Shown here: in pieces, positions 8,528 to 17,656 of the stretch
How positions within the stretch are numbered: the stretch's first letter is position 1
Layout of the letters: every line of letters starts with the position of its first letter
Source of the DNA: PGYR01 sp048267165
Lineage (GTDB): Bacteria; Bacteroidota; Ignavibacteria; Kapaibacteriales; UBA2268
DNA length: 64,000 bases
NCBI GenBank assembly: GCA_048267165.1
Contig: JBLWYD010000012.1
Coordinates: 18,891-82,890 of the forward strand
Reading direction: 5' to 3'
The notes under the pieces: generated by a model
The model's input: the letters and a program-made list of their open reading frames with translations, nothing else
Told to the model about the DNA's origin: nothing
The model's database searches: none
Translations under genes and position numbers: made by a program

Positions 8528-11500
8528 ATGAAGAGAATAATTTTATCAATCTTATTGTTGATAGTCACTATTTCGCCTAACTTACAATCCCAGGAAAAAC
8601 CTGTATTTGGTATAACGGGCGTAGATACAGATGAGTTTCCACTTGTCAAAAGTTATTTCATCGCAAAGAATGGATTACTAAATGACCCCTATTTCAAAGG
8701 TGTCCAAAATGTACCCAATCCACCTGACTTTGACTTATCCGAAAATGGCATAAGCAAAGATTTAACAAGTCTAATAATGAAATGTGCTGAAATTGATGGC
8801 GAATTGCCAGTCCATATTGCTTTGGTTGTAGATGCCTCAGTAAGTATGTTTAATCCGTGGAATAATGGCGAGACCCGAGCTGACGTACTAAAAAGAGCTG
8901 TAGCTGAATTCATTGATTCTGTGAAATTTGGCAATGGAACTTCAATGCATATTGTTCCATTTTCAGGTAATAGTATTCCTCAAGATGTATGGAAAGATTG
9001 GAATTATAATGCTAAAGATACAAAAGCAGATTTTGCTTTTTATAGACAGCTAGAAGGAAGGACTGATTTCAATACCCCTATGTACAAAGAACCAAATGGT
9101 AAAAACGTACTTGAGATCTTTAAATCTAGACCGATAAATGAAAGAAAAGCCGTTGTTTTCCTAACAGACGGTGCACATGAGAATCCGAACGGGAATAGTC
9201 CTTTTGAAAGACAGTTCGTAACTGAAGAATTACAAAAACGAGGAATAGAGTTTCACTCAATCACTTTTGCCGTTGATGACCCATCTAGTGTAACTGACTT
9301 GAAACTTACAAGTGAAGCTACTGGTGGTGTTTATTATAATGCATATAGCGAAGAAGAGCTAAGAGATATATATAAAGAAATAACTGACAGTTTCAAATCT
9401 ACTTCTGTTTGTTGGTTAGAATGGTTATCGCAACTAGAATGTGACGAAGTAACAGAAAGAAATGTGGAAGTTACTTTTACTAGAAAGAATTTCCCACCAT
9501 CTATCAAAAGAGATATTAAATATACTCCTCCGGCAGACAAAGCAATAGCTGAAATCTCAAGAGATAAAAATATATTATACTTCGACAACAATGGTAAAAC
9601 GACTCAAGAAGTAACACTAACAGCTAAGGTTGGTGATTTCCACGTAACAGGATTCAATGTTTCTAATAATAATGGTAATTTCGATATACCTGAATTTGCA
9701 ACTGTACCTCCTCAAGGATTCCTAATTGAAGAAGGGAAAAGCAAAAAATTCATAGTTAATTATATTAAAACACCATCAGATGCACCTGCATCTTTTGATT
9801 TGGTATTCGAAACGGATTTATGCCCTACTAAACCAGTAGAGCTTATTGCACCTTGTGGGCCTACTACTCAAAAAATATACTTTGGAAGTGTTAACTTAAG
9901 TGGCAGTACAGATTACACTGCCGCTGATGTATTTACTAATACCTCACTTGCAGAATTAAGTGGTAACATTACTCTAACAGGTGCAAATGCAGCTGAGTTT
10001 GCTATCAAATCGGCAAATGGGAATGCTGGTACTGCATTTACACTTGCCGCTGGTCAGAGTATGGATGTAGTATTGACTGTAACTCCTACTTCAAAAGGAG
10101 CAAAAGCAGTAACATTGAACTACGGTATAATTACAGACTGTGGTGTTGCTACTTCTGAGATTACTGCTAATGTAATAGAAGCAAGTTTGAATATGCCTCC
10201 ACTAACGTGGGGAGAAATTAGAATAGGTAACCCAGTAACAGAACAATATACTATTACGAATCCGAATGATGAAGCCGTAGAGATAGAGTCTATAGCATTG
10301 ACTGACGCAACACAAGGTATAGCACTAGGAGATATTAGTGCAGCTATTGGTGGAATTGCTGCTAATAGTGGTACTACTACTTTCGATATAACTTTTACGC
10401 CAAATGTAGAAGGTCCAATTACTACAGAAATAGAAGTGAGAGTTAAGAACAGAGCCGAAGCAATCACAGCTCGACTTTCGGGTATTGGTTATGTACCTAA
10501 GTTAAAAGGTAATCCAATAGTATTCCCTTCGACTGAAGTATATACTAATGCTGCACCTCAAAACTTGGTTATCGAAAATACTTCTGATATTGGTAAGATG
10601 GTTGTAAGAAGTGTATATATCAAAAACTCAAGCGATGCTGGGTTTTCAGTTGACTTGACTGGTTTTGTACCAGATACTGAATTATCAAAAGGTCAGAATC
10701 TAATAATACCTATAAACTTTACACCACAAACAATAGGTGCAAACTCTGGTGTTGTGGTTGTAGAAGCTGATAATTTAGAAGGCATAGAACCAGTAACATT
10801 CAAACTAAATGAATTCGCACTTAGTGGTGAAAGCTTACCCGGTGACGCTACAACTCTTGACACGACTATGGTAGGACCAATACTTAGTTGTGAGTCAAAA
10901 GAACTTTTGGTTAATTTACCGAATGTAACAAAAAATGCGCAAACTGTAGATGTTGTTTTGATACAGACTGGTAATAATTTCTCAATACCTACTACTCAGT
11001 TTGATATTCCTTTAGGTGCACTCGCAATCGGTGCTAAGGTAGATTACAACCCTACTTCTATTGGTACACATACTGCTGTATTAGAATACTCTTTCTCTGA
11101 CGGAACTAAATTCATAGCTCCAGTGAAAGGTATTGCTGTAACTGCTATAGAAAATCTAACATTTGAAAACGCAGTATATGAAACTGATTTAGGTAAGAAC
11201 TTAACTACTAAGTTCAACATAGATTTATCGAAATACAGTATCCGAAATGATGTTGATGTTAATGAATTAGTTATTACACTTAGATATAACGGAAGAATGT
11301 TATACATGGACGGAGATGCGGTAAAGTCAAATGTGGGTATAGTACCAACAGTTGATGTAAGCAATCAAATAGCGGGTAACTTTGCTTCATTTACATTTAC
11401 TGGTATGATTCCATTAAACAAAAACCTGACTTTCGAAGTACCTTATCTAGTTACATTGGGTAATGACACAGTTACAACAATAAGTGTGGACGCAGATTTT

Positions 11501-11866
11501 GTAGGACTTGGCTGTATATCTATTGGGACTGGGACTGCTAAATCTTACTCATTAGGATGTAATATAGCAAATTCGTTAATTGCTGATATGAATTTCGTTG
11601 AAGAAGGTTACAATGCCGTTCTAGTAGGCGAAAATCCTGTTAATGATGTACTAAAAATCAAATACGAATTACCTTTTGAAAGTAATGTTCGTATAGAATT
11701 ATATAATTCGACTGGTGAATTAGCTAAAACTGTGAAAAACGGCACTTCTAAATTTGGAATTAGCTACGAAGACCTAGATGTAAGTAACATATCCTCAGGT
11801 GTTTATATGCTTAGATTCATTAGTGGACCTTTTGTAAGAAGTCATACTTTTGTTAAAGTAAAATAG
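8528..11866 (+). CDS. T9SS-exported von Willebrand A domain protein
   Basis: A 1112-residue secreted protein. Residues 1-22 are a signal peptide. A von Willebrand factor A domain spans about residues 94-295 with an intact MIDAS metal site: D102-x-S104-x-S106, the Thr region around T179-T183, and D214 in LTDG. From about residue 310 to 1000 there are repeated immunoglobulin-like domains of the choice-of-anchor/ASPM-SPD2-Hydin kind (for example VTFTPN and VNFTPQTIGANSG). The last 80 or so residues (GENPVNDVLKIKYELP ... ISSGVYMLRFISG ... VKVK) form a type A T9SS sorting domain, so it should be exported and probably surface-attached. A role in adhesion or surface-protein interaction is inferred. 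It is monocistronic, with its own terminator. Confidence 0.88.
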   Translation: MKRIILSILLLIVTISPNLQSQEKPVFGITGVDTDEFPLVKSYFIAKNGLLNDPYFKGVQNVPNPPDFDLSENGISKDLTSLIMKCAEIDGELPVHIALVVDASVSMFNPWNNGETRADVLKRAVAEFIDSVKFGNGTSMHIVPFSGNSIPQDVWKDWNYNAKDTKADFAFYRQLEGRTDFNTPMYKEPNGKNVLEIFKSRPINERKAVVFLTDGAHENPNGNSPFERQFVTEELQKRGIEFHSITFAVDDPSSVTDLKLTSEATGGVYYNAYSEEELRDIYKEITDSFKSTSVCWLEWLSQLECDEVTERNVEVTFTRKNFPPSIKRDIKYTPPADKAIAEISRDKNILYFDNNGKTTQEVTLTAKVGDFHVTGFNVSNNNGNFDIPEFATVPPQGFLIEEGKSKKFIVNYIKTPSDAPASFDLVFETDLCPTKPVELIAPCGPTTQKIYFGSVNLSGSTDYTAADVFTNTSLAELSGNITLTGANAAEFAIKSANGNAGTAFTLAAGQSMDVVLTVTPTSKGAKAVTLNYGIITDCGVATSEITANVIEASLNMPPLTWGEIRIGNPVTEQYTITNPNDEAVEIESIALTDATQGIALGDISAAIGGIAANSGTTTFDITFTPNVEGPITTEIEVRVKNRAEAITARLSGIGYVPKLKGNPIVFPSTEVYTNAAPQNLVIENTSDIGKMVVRSVYIKNSSDAGFSVDLTGFVPDTELSKGQNLIIPINFTPQTIGANSGVVVVEADNLEGIEPVTFKLNEFALSGESLPGDATTLDTTMVGPILSCESKELLVNLPNVTKNAQTVDVVLIQTGNNFSIPTTQFDIPLGALAIGAKVDYNPTSIGTHTAVLEYSFSDGTKFIAPVKGIAVTAIENLTFENAVYETDLGKNLTTKFNIDLSKYSIRNDVDVNELVITLRYNGRMLYMDGDAVKSNVGIVPTVDVSNQIAGNFASFTFTGMIPLNKNLTFEVPYLVTLGNDTVTTISVDADFVGLGCISIGTGTAKSYSLGCNIANSLIADMNFVEEGYNAVLVGENPVNDVLKIKYELPFESNVRIELYNSTGELAKTVKNGTSKFGISYEDLDVSNISSGVYMLRFISGPFVRSHTFVKVK

Positions 11867-11895
11867 ACTTTATATATAAATTGAAAATTAAAAAG

Positions 11896-11922
11896 GCGGG
11901 TTATTTTGAACCCGCTTTTTTT
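11896..11922 (+). terminator. Intrinsic terminator after the vWA gene
   Basis: A 7-bp stem GCGGGTT (11896-11902) / AACCCGC (11909-11915) with loop ATTTTG is followed by seven T residues. It lies 30 bp after the vWA stop. It also rules out the GTG at 11925 as a sensible start for the aldolase. Confidence 0.9.
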
Positions 11923-11938
11923 ATGTGATTAAATGTAT

Positions 11939-11946
11939 TATTTTTG
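11939..11946 (+). promoter_or_regulatory. Candidate TAnnTTTG (-7) element for aldolase
   Basis: TATTTTTG matches the Bacteroidetes -7 consensus TAnnTTTG. It predicts a transcript start near 11952, about 24 bp before the ATG at 11976. No good TTG lies 19-21 bp upstream, where the terminator T-run sits, so support is partial. Confidence 0.4.
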
Positions 11947-11975
11947 ACAAGTTATTTTATTCAAAGAGCAGAAAT

Positions 11976-13043
11976 ATGATAGATAAAATTACGGAACGCC
12001 TAGGCGACCAAGCAAAGAATTTATTAGAGTTCAATACTCCAAAGATTAGTAAAGATAGATTGCATTTACCATCTCCGAATTTCGTAGATGATATATTTAT
12101 CCAAACGGATAGAAACAATAGAGTATTGGGTAACTTGGAATGGATGTACCAAACTGGAAGATTGGCAAATACTGGCTATATGTCGATATTACCAGTTGAC
12201 CAAGGTATAGAGCATAGCGGTAGTGCTAGTTTTACAAAGAATCCTGACTATTTCGACCCTGAAAACATAGTGAAACTGGCTATAGAAGGTGGCTGTAATG
12301 CAGTTGCATCTACTTACGGTGTATTGGGTATGGTAGCACGTAAATATGCACACAAGATACCTTTCATCGTGAAAATTAATCACAATGAACTAATGACTTC
12401 ACCTAACACATTCGACCAAGTTATGTTCGGAAGTGTAGAAAGAGCTTATGATATGGGAGCTGCGGCTGTCGGTGCTACTATATACTTCGGATCTGAAGAA
12501 AGTACTGCTCAGATAGTTGAAGTAGCAGAAGCATTCGAAAGAGCACACGAACTAGGTATGGCAACTGTACTATGGTGTTACTTAAGAAGCAATGATTATA
12601 AAGTAGATGGTGTAGATTATCACGCTGCTGCTGATTTGACTTCGCAAGCAAATCACTTGGGAGTAACTATCCAAGCAGATATAATCAAGCAAAAATTACC
12701 GACTAATAATGGCGGTTACATAGCAATAAATTCCACAGGAACTAGCTATGGCAAATATGACAAAAATATGTACGAAACTATGGTTTCTGATCACCCAATT
12801 GACTTAGCTAGATTACAAGTAGCGAATTGCTATATGGGTAGAGCTGGTCTAATCAATAGTGGTGGTGCTTCTGGTGCAAATGATATGCAAGAAGCAATAG
12901 CAACGGCAGTAATCAACAAACGTGCTGGTGGATTAGGACTTATCTCTGGTAGAAAAGCATTCCAAAGGCCACTGAACGAAGGTGTTGAGCTATTAAATGC
13001 TATACAAGATGTTTACTTGACAAAAGAAGTAACTATAGCTTAA
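11976..13043 (+). CDS. fbaB: Class I fructose-bisphosphate aldolase (FbaB/DhnA type)
   Basis: A 355-residue cytoplasmic aldolase that reversibly cleaves fructose 1,6-bisphosphate to dihydroxyacetone phosphate and glyceraldehyde 3-phosphate (EC 4.1.2.13). The YMSILPVDQGIEHSGSASF segment, CNAVASTYGVLG, and IPFIVKINHNELMT are characteristic of the archaeal-type/FbaB class I family. The Schiff-base lysine is probably in the ADIIKQKLP segment. The frame can be extended to a GTG at 11925, but that lies beside the preceding terminator and before a candidate -7 element, so ATG 11976 (MIDKITERLG) is preferred. It has its own terminator downstream and appears monocistronic. Confidence 0.94.
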   Translation: MIDKITERLGDQAKNLLEFNTPKISKDRLHLPSPNFVDDIFIQTDRNNRVLGNLEWMYQTGRLANTGYMSILPVDQGIEHSGSASFTKNPDYFDPENIVKLAIEGGCNAVASTYGVLGMVARKYAHKIPFIVKINHNELMTSPNTFDQVMFGSVERAYDMGAAAVGATIYFGSEESTAQIVEVAEAFERAHELGMATVLWCYLRSNDYKVDGVDYHAAADLTSQANHLGVTIQADIIKQKLPTNNGGYIAINSTGTSYGKYDKNMYETMVSDHPIDLARLQVANCYMGRAGLINSGGASGANDMQEAIATAVINKRAGGLGLISGRKAFQRPLNEGVELLNAIQDVYLTKEVTIA

Positions 13044-13071
13044 TAAAAAACGTAACCTTAAATATTATTCC

Positions 13072-13098
13072 AAATCCCTTGTAAAAGAGGGATTTTTT
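13072..13098 (+). terminator. Intrinsic terminator after aldolase
   Basis: An 8-bp perfect stem AAATCCCT (13072-13079) / AGGGATTT (13088-13095) with loop TGTAAAAG runs into six T residues. It lies only 9 bp before the MATE gene start, so the MATE gene depends on read-through or on a promoter inside this stretch. Confidence 0.85.
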
Positions 13099-13106
13099 AT
13101 TTTTTA

Positions 13107-14465
13107 ATGCCAATGATATTTTCACAAGATTATAAAAATCATTACAAAGAGAATCTGAGGATAGGGTTTCCTGTTATTATGGGTCAAGTAGGACACATGA
13201 TGACTTCGCTAGTGGATAATGCTATGGTGGGTAACATCAATAGTACATTGCTTGCTGCCTCTTCCCTAGCTAATACAGTATTCATAATGATTTATATATT
13301 CGGTATTGGGCTTTCTATTGGACTTACTCCTGCTGTTGGTCGTGCTTACGGAAACGAAAAGCATGGACAAATAGCATCATACCTGAAAAATGGGAAAATA
13401 ATTTATCTTTGGACTGGACTACTACTAACAATAGCAATGTGGGTGGCTTCCTATTTCTTTGATAAACTAGACCAACCGGTTGAAGTAGTCGCCGAGGCGA
13501 TACCCTACTTTCTGACACTATCTATTTCAATGGTGCCATTTATGTATTATATGTCGCTAAAGCAATTTGCAGAGGGTGTAACCCTTACTATGCCTGCTAT
13601 GTGGGCTGGTTTGGCGGGTAATATTATCAACGTAATACTGAACTATCTTCTTATATACGGTGAGTTTGGCTTCCCAAGATGGGAACTATTCGGAGCGGGT
13701 GTTGCTACTACAATCGCACGATCACTAATGGCAGTATTTCTGTTTATAATACTAAGTAGAGATAAGCGAGTACAGAAGTATTTACGAGCTGCAAAACGTC
13801 TCAAAATCCGACGAGAAAGCATAGTAAACCTATTAAAAATTGGTGTCCCTATTGGATTCCAATTTGTACTAGAAGTAAGTTCATTTGTAGCTGGGACTAT
13901 CATGATGGGATGGTTAGGAGTATTCCCACTAGCTGCTCATCAGATAGCAATTAGCTTGTCAGCTCTTGCGTTCTTAGCGGCAACAGGTATAGCAACTGCC
14001 GCTACTATTAGAGTAAGCAATTTCCTTGGGAATGAGAAATTCCACAAAATGCGTGACGCTGGTAACTCAGCTTACGTGATGGGAATGGCACTGATGATAT
14101 TCACAGCATTTTGTTTTATTTTCCTAGGTCGCGAAATATCAATGATATTTACGAATGATGAGATGGTAATCGTACTATCTACTCAATTGCTTATGATTGC
14201 CGGCTTTTTCCAAATAGTAGATGGTGCACAAGCTGTTGGATTAGGTGTGCTTCGTGGATTGGAAGATGTGAAGATACCGACTGTTATAGTTATAATCGCA
14301 TATTGGGGGCTAAGTATTCCACTTTCTTACATATTTGCTTTCACAATGGAAATGGGTGCCGTTGGAGTATGGTACGGCTACCTTGCAGGTCTTAGTTTCT
14401 CTGGATTATTCCTTTATCTGAGATTCCTCAACTATTCTAAAAAGCTTTCTGGGAAAGTAGTTTAG
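13107..14465 (+). CDS. MATE-family multidrug/toxin exporter
   Basis: A 452-residue inner-membrane transporter with about twelve helices in two related halves, typical of MATE proteins that expel cationic compounds in exchange for Na+ or H+. It begins with the family-like NLRIGFPVIMGQVGHMMTSLVDNAMVG segment, which includes the conserved Q-G-V-D region of helix 1. The second half starts at LLKIGVPIGFQFVLEVSSFVAGTIMMGWLG. The ATG at 13107 has no clear Shine-Dalgarno sequence; an in-frame ATG follows at 13113. It starts immediately downstream of the aldolase terminator. The substrate cannot be inferred. Confidence 0.93.
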   Translation: MPMIFSQDYKNHYKENLRIGFPVIMGQVGHMMTSLVDNAMVGNINSTLLAASSLANTVFIMIYIFGIGLSIGLTPAVGRAYGNEKHGQIASYLKNGKIIYLWTGLLLTIAMWVASYFFDKLDQPVEVVAEAIPYFLTLSISMVPFMYYMSLKQFAEGVTLTMPAMWAGLAGNIINVILNYLLIYGEFGFPRWELFGAGVATTIARSLMAVFLFIILSRDKRVQKYLRAAKRLKIRRESIVNLLKIGVPIGFQFVLEVSSFVAGTIMMGWLGVFPLAAHQIAISLSALAFLAATGIATAATIRVSNFLGNEKFHKMRDAGNSAYVMGMALMIFTAFCFIFLGREISMIFTNDEMVIVLSTQLLMIAGFFQIVDGAQAVGLGVLRGLEDVKIPTVIVIIAYWGLSIPLSYIFAFTMEMGAVGVWYGYLAGLSFSGLFLYLRFLNYSKKLSGKVV

Positions 14466-14691
14466 AATAAGTTTTTTAAGTATGAATCAGAATCCATAGA
14501 ATATAATAATTTATAAGATAATTTTATTTATTTAAATAGCTTGTCTATCCTGAATGTAGTGAAGGATCCAGGAGTTGAAATATTTAGGACTTAATTCTGT
14601 TTCCTAGATTCTTCAAATTAATTCGTAATTTATCAGAATGACTACGCTAGTAATCATTTTTAGATAATCTTTCATTATATCACCTGATTTA
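14466..14691. repeat. Spacer with degenerate dispersed repeat
   Basis: A 226-bp convergent spacer with no gene. At about 14545-14685 it reads like a decayed copy of a family with the order CCTGAATGTAGTGAAGGATC, CCTAGATTCTTCA and TCAGAATGAC. I know similar strings as dispersed intergenic repeats of Bacteroidota/Ignavibacteriota genomes. Related 'CTAGACTCTTC' pieces occur at 31023 and 31213. Confidence 0.5.
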
Positions 14692-15639
14692 TCACAACTC
14701 AATCTTAAAGTCAACATTAGCAACCAAAGCCCTTGTCAATCCGTCTGCACGAACCTCACGAGTTACCATAGGGAAACCGATGTTCAAACCTAGAGTATGC
14801 TTTTTAGTCATTTTGTAAGTCATACCAGCTATTATATTAAGTGTCAGTCCATCTGAATTCATGACTGTAACATCATCACCATTTCTGTCTTCATAAATAG
14901 ACTCAGATAATCTATATACTGGAAGCAAACCAGCCATTAATCTTAAATCATCTTGAACTTCAAAGTACTTTTCTACTTTCAGCATCACATCACTACCACG
15001 CTTGAAGTTTCGAGACGATTGATAGTTCCCCCATTCTAAATAGTATTGTTTGGGGTCAGGACCTAGGTCTATCAATGCACTTAACTCTTCGAATGAATTT
15101 TCATTTCTATTAAGTGGAATTTGCAAACCTGTTGAAATAACCCATTCATCATCATTAGCAGCCAATAGCAAAACTACATCATTTGTACCATTGCTAGTTT
15201 GATATACCATTGGCATCGACTTCTCATCTTCATTGCGTAAATCAGCATTATTTGTAGCTAACTTAACTCCACCAGCTAGTGTAAGACCAAAGCCATCTGT
15301 TGCATACAGCTTAGAACTAAGTAACAGCGTCAAATCACCAAGACCATTAGTTTGCCCCAAAGTACCAGACGTAAAAGTAAAAGGGATTCTGGCAACTATT
15401 CCGAAATCTGAGAAGGAAGCTCCCAGTTCAAAACCAGTAGAATTGATAAGTACAGCTTCATCACCGATACCAGTGGTATTACTCAATCCGAGTGTGAGCT
15501 TAACATCATCTGAAGTAGAATCTACAGGCGAAAGATTAAACGAGCATAGCCCAGCATCAGAGCACCCCTGCGAATAGACACTAGAAGTATTTAAAGATGT
15601 AATAAGAATCGTAATAACAAGAAGTATTGATATTTTCAT
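14692..15639 (-). CDS. Exported outer-membrane beta-barrel-like protein
   Basis: A 315-residue protein with a signal peptide (MKISILLVITILITSLNTSSVYSQ), then a short cysteine-containing segment (GCSDAGLCSFNLSP). The rest is alternating hydrophobic/polar strands such as GFGLTLAGGVKLAT, WVISTGLQIPL and TLGLNIGFPM, ending in a beta strand (LVANVDFKIEL). This composition fits an outer-membrane barrel of the transporter or phenol-degradation MetA-like type, but I cannot name the family. It is a single gene, convergent with the MATE gene. The two cysteines near the mature N-terminus could form a disulfide. Confidence 0.65.
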   Translation of the reverse strand: MKISILLVITILITSLNTSSVYSQGCSDAGLCSFNLSPVDSTSDDVKLTLGLSNTTGIGDEAVLINSTGFELGASFSDFGIVARIPFTFTSGTLGQTNGLGDLTLLLSSKLYATDGFGLTLAGGVKLATNNADLRNEDEKSMPMVYQTSNGTNDVVLLLAANDDEWVISTGLQIPLNRNENSFEELSALIDLGPDPKQYYLEWGNYQSSRNFKRGSDVMLKVEKYFEVQDDLRLMAGLLPVYRLSESIYEDRNGDDVTVMNSDGLTLNIIAGMTYKMTKKHTLGLNIGFPMVTREVRADGLTRALVANVDFKIEL

Positions 15640-15893
15640 ATTTAATGTTTTCGTTTTTTGAATTATATGTAAATATATAACAAATGAAGCAATAATCAGT
15701 TACATTTCGATTATACTTTTCTTAGAACTACTTTATGTGAATACTAAGAAATAAGGCATAATTACAATTTTAATGATAGATATAAAAATTCATAGTTACA
15801 AATGGTAACACATTATATAAACGACTTATAAGCTAGATAATAAAAGACACAATGTGAGTGGTAAAAATAAATTTAATGTTTTTTCATATAATG
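15640..15893. other. AT-rich intergenic stretch
   Basis: This 254-bp stretch between the barrel-protein gene (minus strand) and the tRNA promoter is very AT-rich. I see no coding potential, repeat or hairpin of note. The promoter of the barrel-protein gene must lie at its left end, but no consensus match is convincing. Confidence 0.5.
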
Positions 15894-15925
15894 TTTTGTA
15901 AATTAAATAAAACTCCCTATTTTTG
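15894..15925 (+). promoter_or_regulatory. Bacteroidetes-type promoter of tRNA-Glu
   Basis: TTTTG at 15894-15898 is followed by exactly 19 bp and then TATTTTTG at 15918-15925. This is a full match to the TTTG-(19-21)-TAnnTTTG consensus of Bacteroidetes primary sigma factors. The predicted transcript start is about 15 bp before the tRNA. Confidence 0.8.
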
Positions 15926-15947
15926 TATTCAAATTTTTTACGAAAAT

Positions 15948-16019
15948 GGTCCCTTCGTCTAGTGGTTAGGACTCCGCCCTTTCACGGCGGCAACAGGGGT
16001 TCAAATCCCCTAGGGATCA
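15948..16019 (+). tRNA. tRNA-Glu (anticodon TTC)
   Basis: A 72-nt cloverleaf without encoded CCA. The acceptor stem GGTCCCT (15948-15954) pairs with AGGGATC (16012-16018) including one G-U pair, with A as discriminator base. The anticodon stem CCGCC/GGCGG encloses loop CTTTCAC with TTC at 15981-15983. The T-arm carries GGGGTTCAAATCCCC. It is flanked by a strong promoter and a strong terminator, so it is a stand-alone unit. Confidence 0.97.
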
Positions 16020-16022
16020 CTC

Positions 16023-16064
16023 AAGACCTTATAAATCAATAGTATTTATAAGGTCTTTTTTTTT
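16023..16064 (+). terminator. Intrinsic terminator after tRNA-Glu
   Basis: A 14-bp perfect stem (16023-16036 with 16044-16057) around loop CAATAGT leads into a run of T residues to 16064. It begins 4 bp after the tRNA 3' end. Confidence 0.93.
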
Positions 16065-16167
16065 GCCAAACAACTTCTATTATAATCAAATCCTCTCCAT
16101 AGATATAGAGAAATTTATTACCAAGTGCCGTTAAATAGTTATAGAATAACGATTAGACAACTCATTA

Positions 16168-17445
16168 CTACTCAAAAAGTCTTTTCAAATCTTCATACTT
16201 CTGTTCTTGAAGTTCATTAGGATATTGTTCGGGTCTATTGAATTTTACTTGACCAAAATAGAAAGTAAATATCATAATAAGTTCAATAACTACAAATGCT
16301 GATATAAGAAATTTGGGTTTTCGCTTGCTATAATTATATGAACTTAATAGATGTTGCAAAGGGATTATTGCACCAAAGATAGCAATTATAACCATCCAAG
16401 CTTGGAGTGTAATAGGAGACAAAGCCGCAGCTATTATTAATCCCCAAAATATACTAACACCGTAATCTTTTAGCCATAAATTTGAAGACGAAAAACCATG
16501 ATAGTCATTCGCCCATTTTTTGAAAAGACTACCTCGGTAATATTTATAATTAGCATAGACTCCAAATATCACCACACTAATCGATAATAGTTGAAATATA
16601 TACATTAACCATCTATATTGGCCATCCCAAAAAGATGTTTCTTGAATCGATTTAACCATATCAAAAGTAGTTGTTTTTACAAAATAGAACACACCTTTTA
16701 GGAATGGTGCGACTTCTATAAGACTTTGTCCCAGATAACCAGATGAGCTAGTCGATTCGGGTAAATTATTATTAAAAAAATCAAGAATGAGTGGGATAAA
16801 GAATAATAAACCTGTAACGCAACCGAATACAAATCCTTTGAAATCTACTCTCACTTTTTTCGAAAATAGAAGATAGAGAGTAGCAATTACAAGGATTAGA
16901 ACTGAATTATGAATTTGAAGTCCCATAAACAGACTGAAAACATGTATAAAAGTTAGATATGTAGATTTTTTGTTTCGCATATAATATGCTGAATATAGGT
17001 GCATAGCAGCTGGCAATAGTATATAAGCTGGTTCCCATAAAAAGCCAGTATTATAGAGACGTAGCGGTGATAACCAGAATATAATCGTAAATATTAAAAG
17101 ACCTTTATCTTGATAATTTTCAAGAATAATCTTACTAATCATTATATAAGCAGCGATGTTAAACAATATTGGGACTAACATAGGAGCCCGGAAATTCTCC
17201 CATATAAACAGGGGACCTGCAACAAGTATTTGCATTAGAGAACCAAGATTTGCACCACCACCTTCTTTGAGTTTCGAAAAACTTGACAACTCTCCGCCAT
17301 CTACTAATCTCATACCAAGCTCGAGTAGATGCATTTGATCACCACCAACCCAATATGAAAATGAGAGTAGGACTTGAAAAATCAATCCAATTAGGAAAAC
17401 TAGAATTATAAGATTTTTATATTTGCTTTGTTTAAACACAGTCAT
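16168..17445 (-). CDS. Polytopic membrane protein, probable GT-C glycosyltransferase
   Basis: This 425-residue protein has about ten hydrophobic helices. After the first helix comes an extracytoplasmic loop with acidic and histidine residues (GGDQMHLLELGMRLVDGGELS). A later LRLYNTGFLWEPAYILLPAAMHLYSAYY segment and LQIHNSVLIL follow. That arrangement is typical of GT-C fold glycosyltransferases (PMT/ArnT-like), which use lipid-linked sugars, but the match is to the general fold only. No neighbouring polysaccharide genes are present. It could instead be an uncharacterised membrane protein. It is a single gene on the minus strand. Confidence 0.6.
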   Translation of the reverse strand: MTVFKQSKYKNLIILVFLIGLIFQVLLSFSYWVGGDQMHLLELGMRLVDGGELSSFSKLKEGGGANLGSLMQILVAGPLFIWENFRAPMLVPILFNIAAYIMISKIILENYQDKGLLIFTIIFWLSPLRLYNTGFLWEPAYILLPAAMHLYSAYYMRNKKSTYLTFIHVFSLFMGLQIHNSVLILVIATLYLLFSKKVRVDFKGFVFGCVTGLLFFIPLILDFFNNNLPESTSSSGYLGQSLIEVAPFLKGVFYFVKTTTFDMVKSIQETSFWDGQYRWLMYIFQLLSISVVIFGVYANYKYYRGSLFKKWANDYHGFSSSNLWLKDYGVSIFWGLIIAAALSPITLQAWMVIIAIFGAIIPLQHLLSSYNYSKRKPKFLISAFVVIELIMIFTFYFGQVKFNRPEQYPNELQEQKYEDLKRLFE

Positions 17446-17553
17446 AATTCGTAATAGTTCAAAAACAAAGATAATAAAATTGGGACCGATTATTTATAAT
17501 TAGTTAAATTATTTGGGTGTAAGTCGCTATTATATCAGGATTACTAGCTACTT

Positions 17554-17580
17554 GCCGAAGAATGATTCGGCTATTTTTTT
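17554..17580 (+). terminator. Orphan intrinsic-terminator hairpin upstream of arsR
   Basis: A 6-bp stem GCCGAA (17554-17559) / TTCGGC (17566-17571) with loop GAATGA is followed by a T-rich run at 17574-17580. No plus-strand gene lies upstream for more than 1 kb. It may therefore end a small RNA starting between about 17450 and 17550, or act on a leader of the arsR transcript. Confidence 0.55.
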
Positions 17581-17632
17581 ATTCTTTGAGCTCCTAATTG
17601 AAGATAATTCTACAACATTACAATTGAATACA

Positions 17633-17645
17633 TGTTAAAACGTTC
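17633..17645. promoter_or_regulatory. Candidate ArsR operator, copy 1
   Basis: TGTTAAAACGTTC lies 11 bp before the arsR start codon. Its exact reverse complement occurs at 17991-18003 ahead of the TauE/SafE gene. It contains the palindromic core AACGTT. Its position over the expected promoter/leader suggests autoregulation by repression. Confidence 0.65.
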
Positions 17646-17656
17646 TTATATATACT

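Noticed and set aside
11925..11975. GTG at 11925 as the start of the aldolase
   Set aside because: It abuts the T-run of the upstream terminator and precedes a candidate -7 element; the extra 17 residues do not resemble the family N-terminus.
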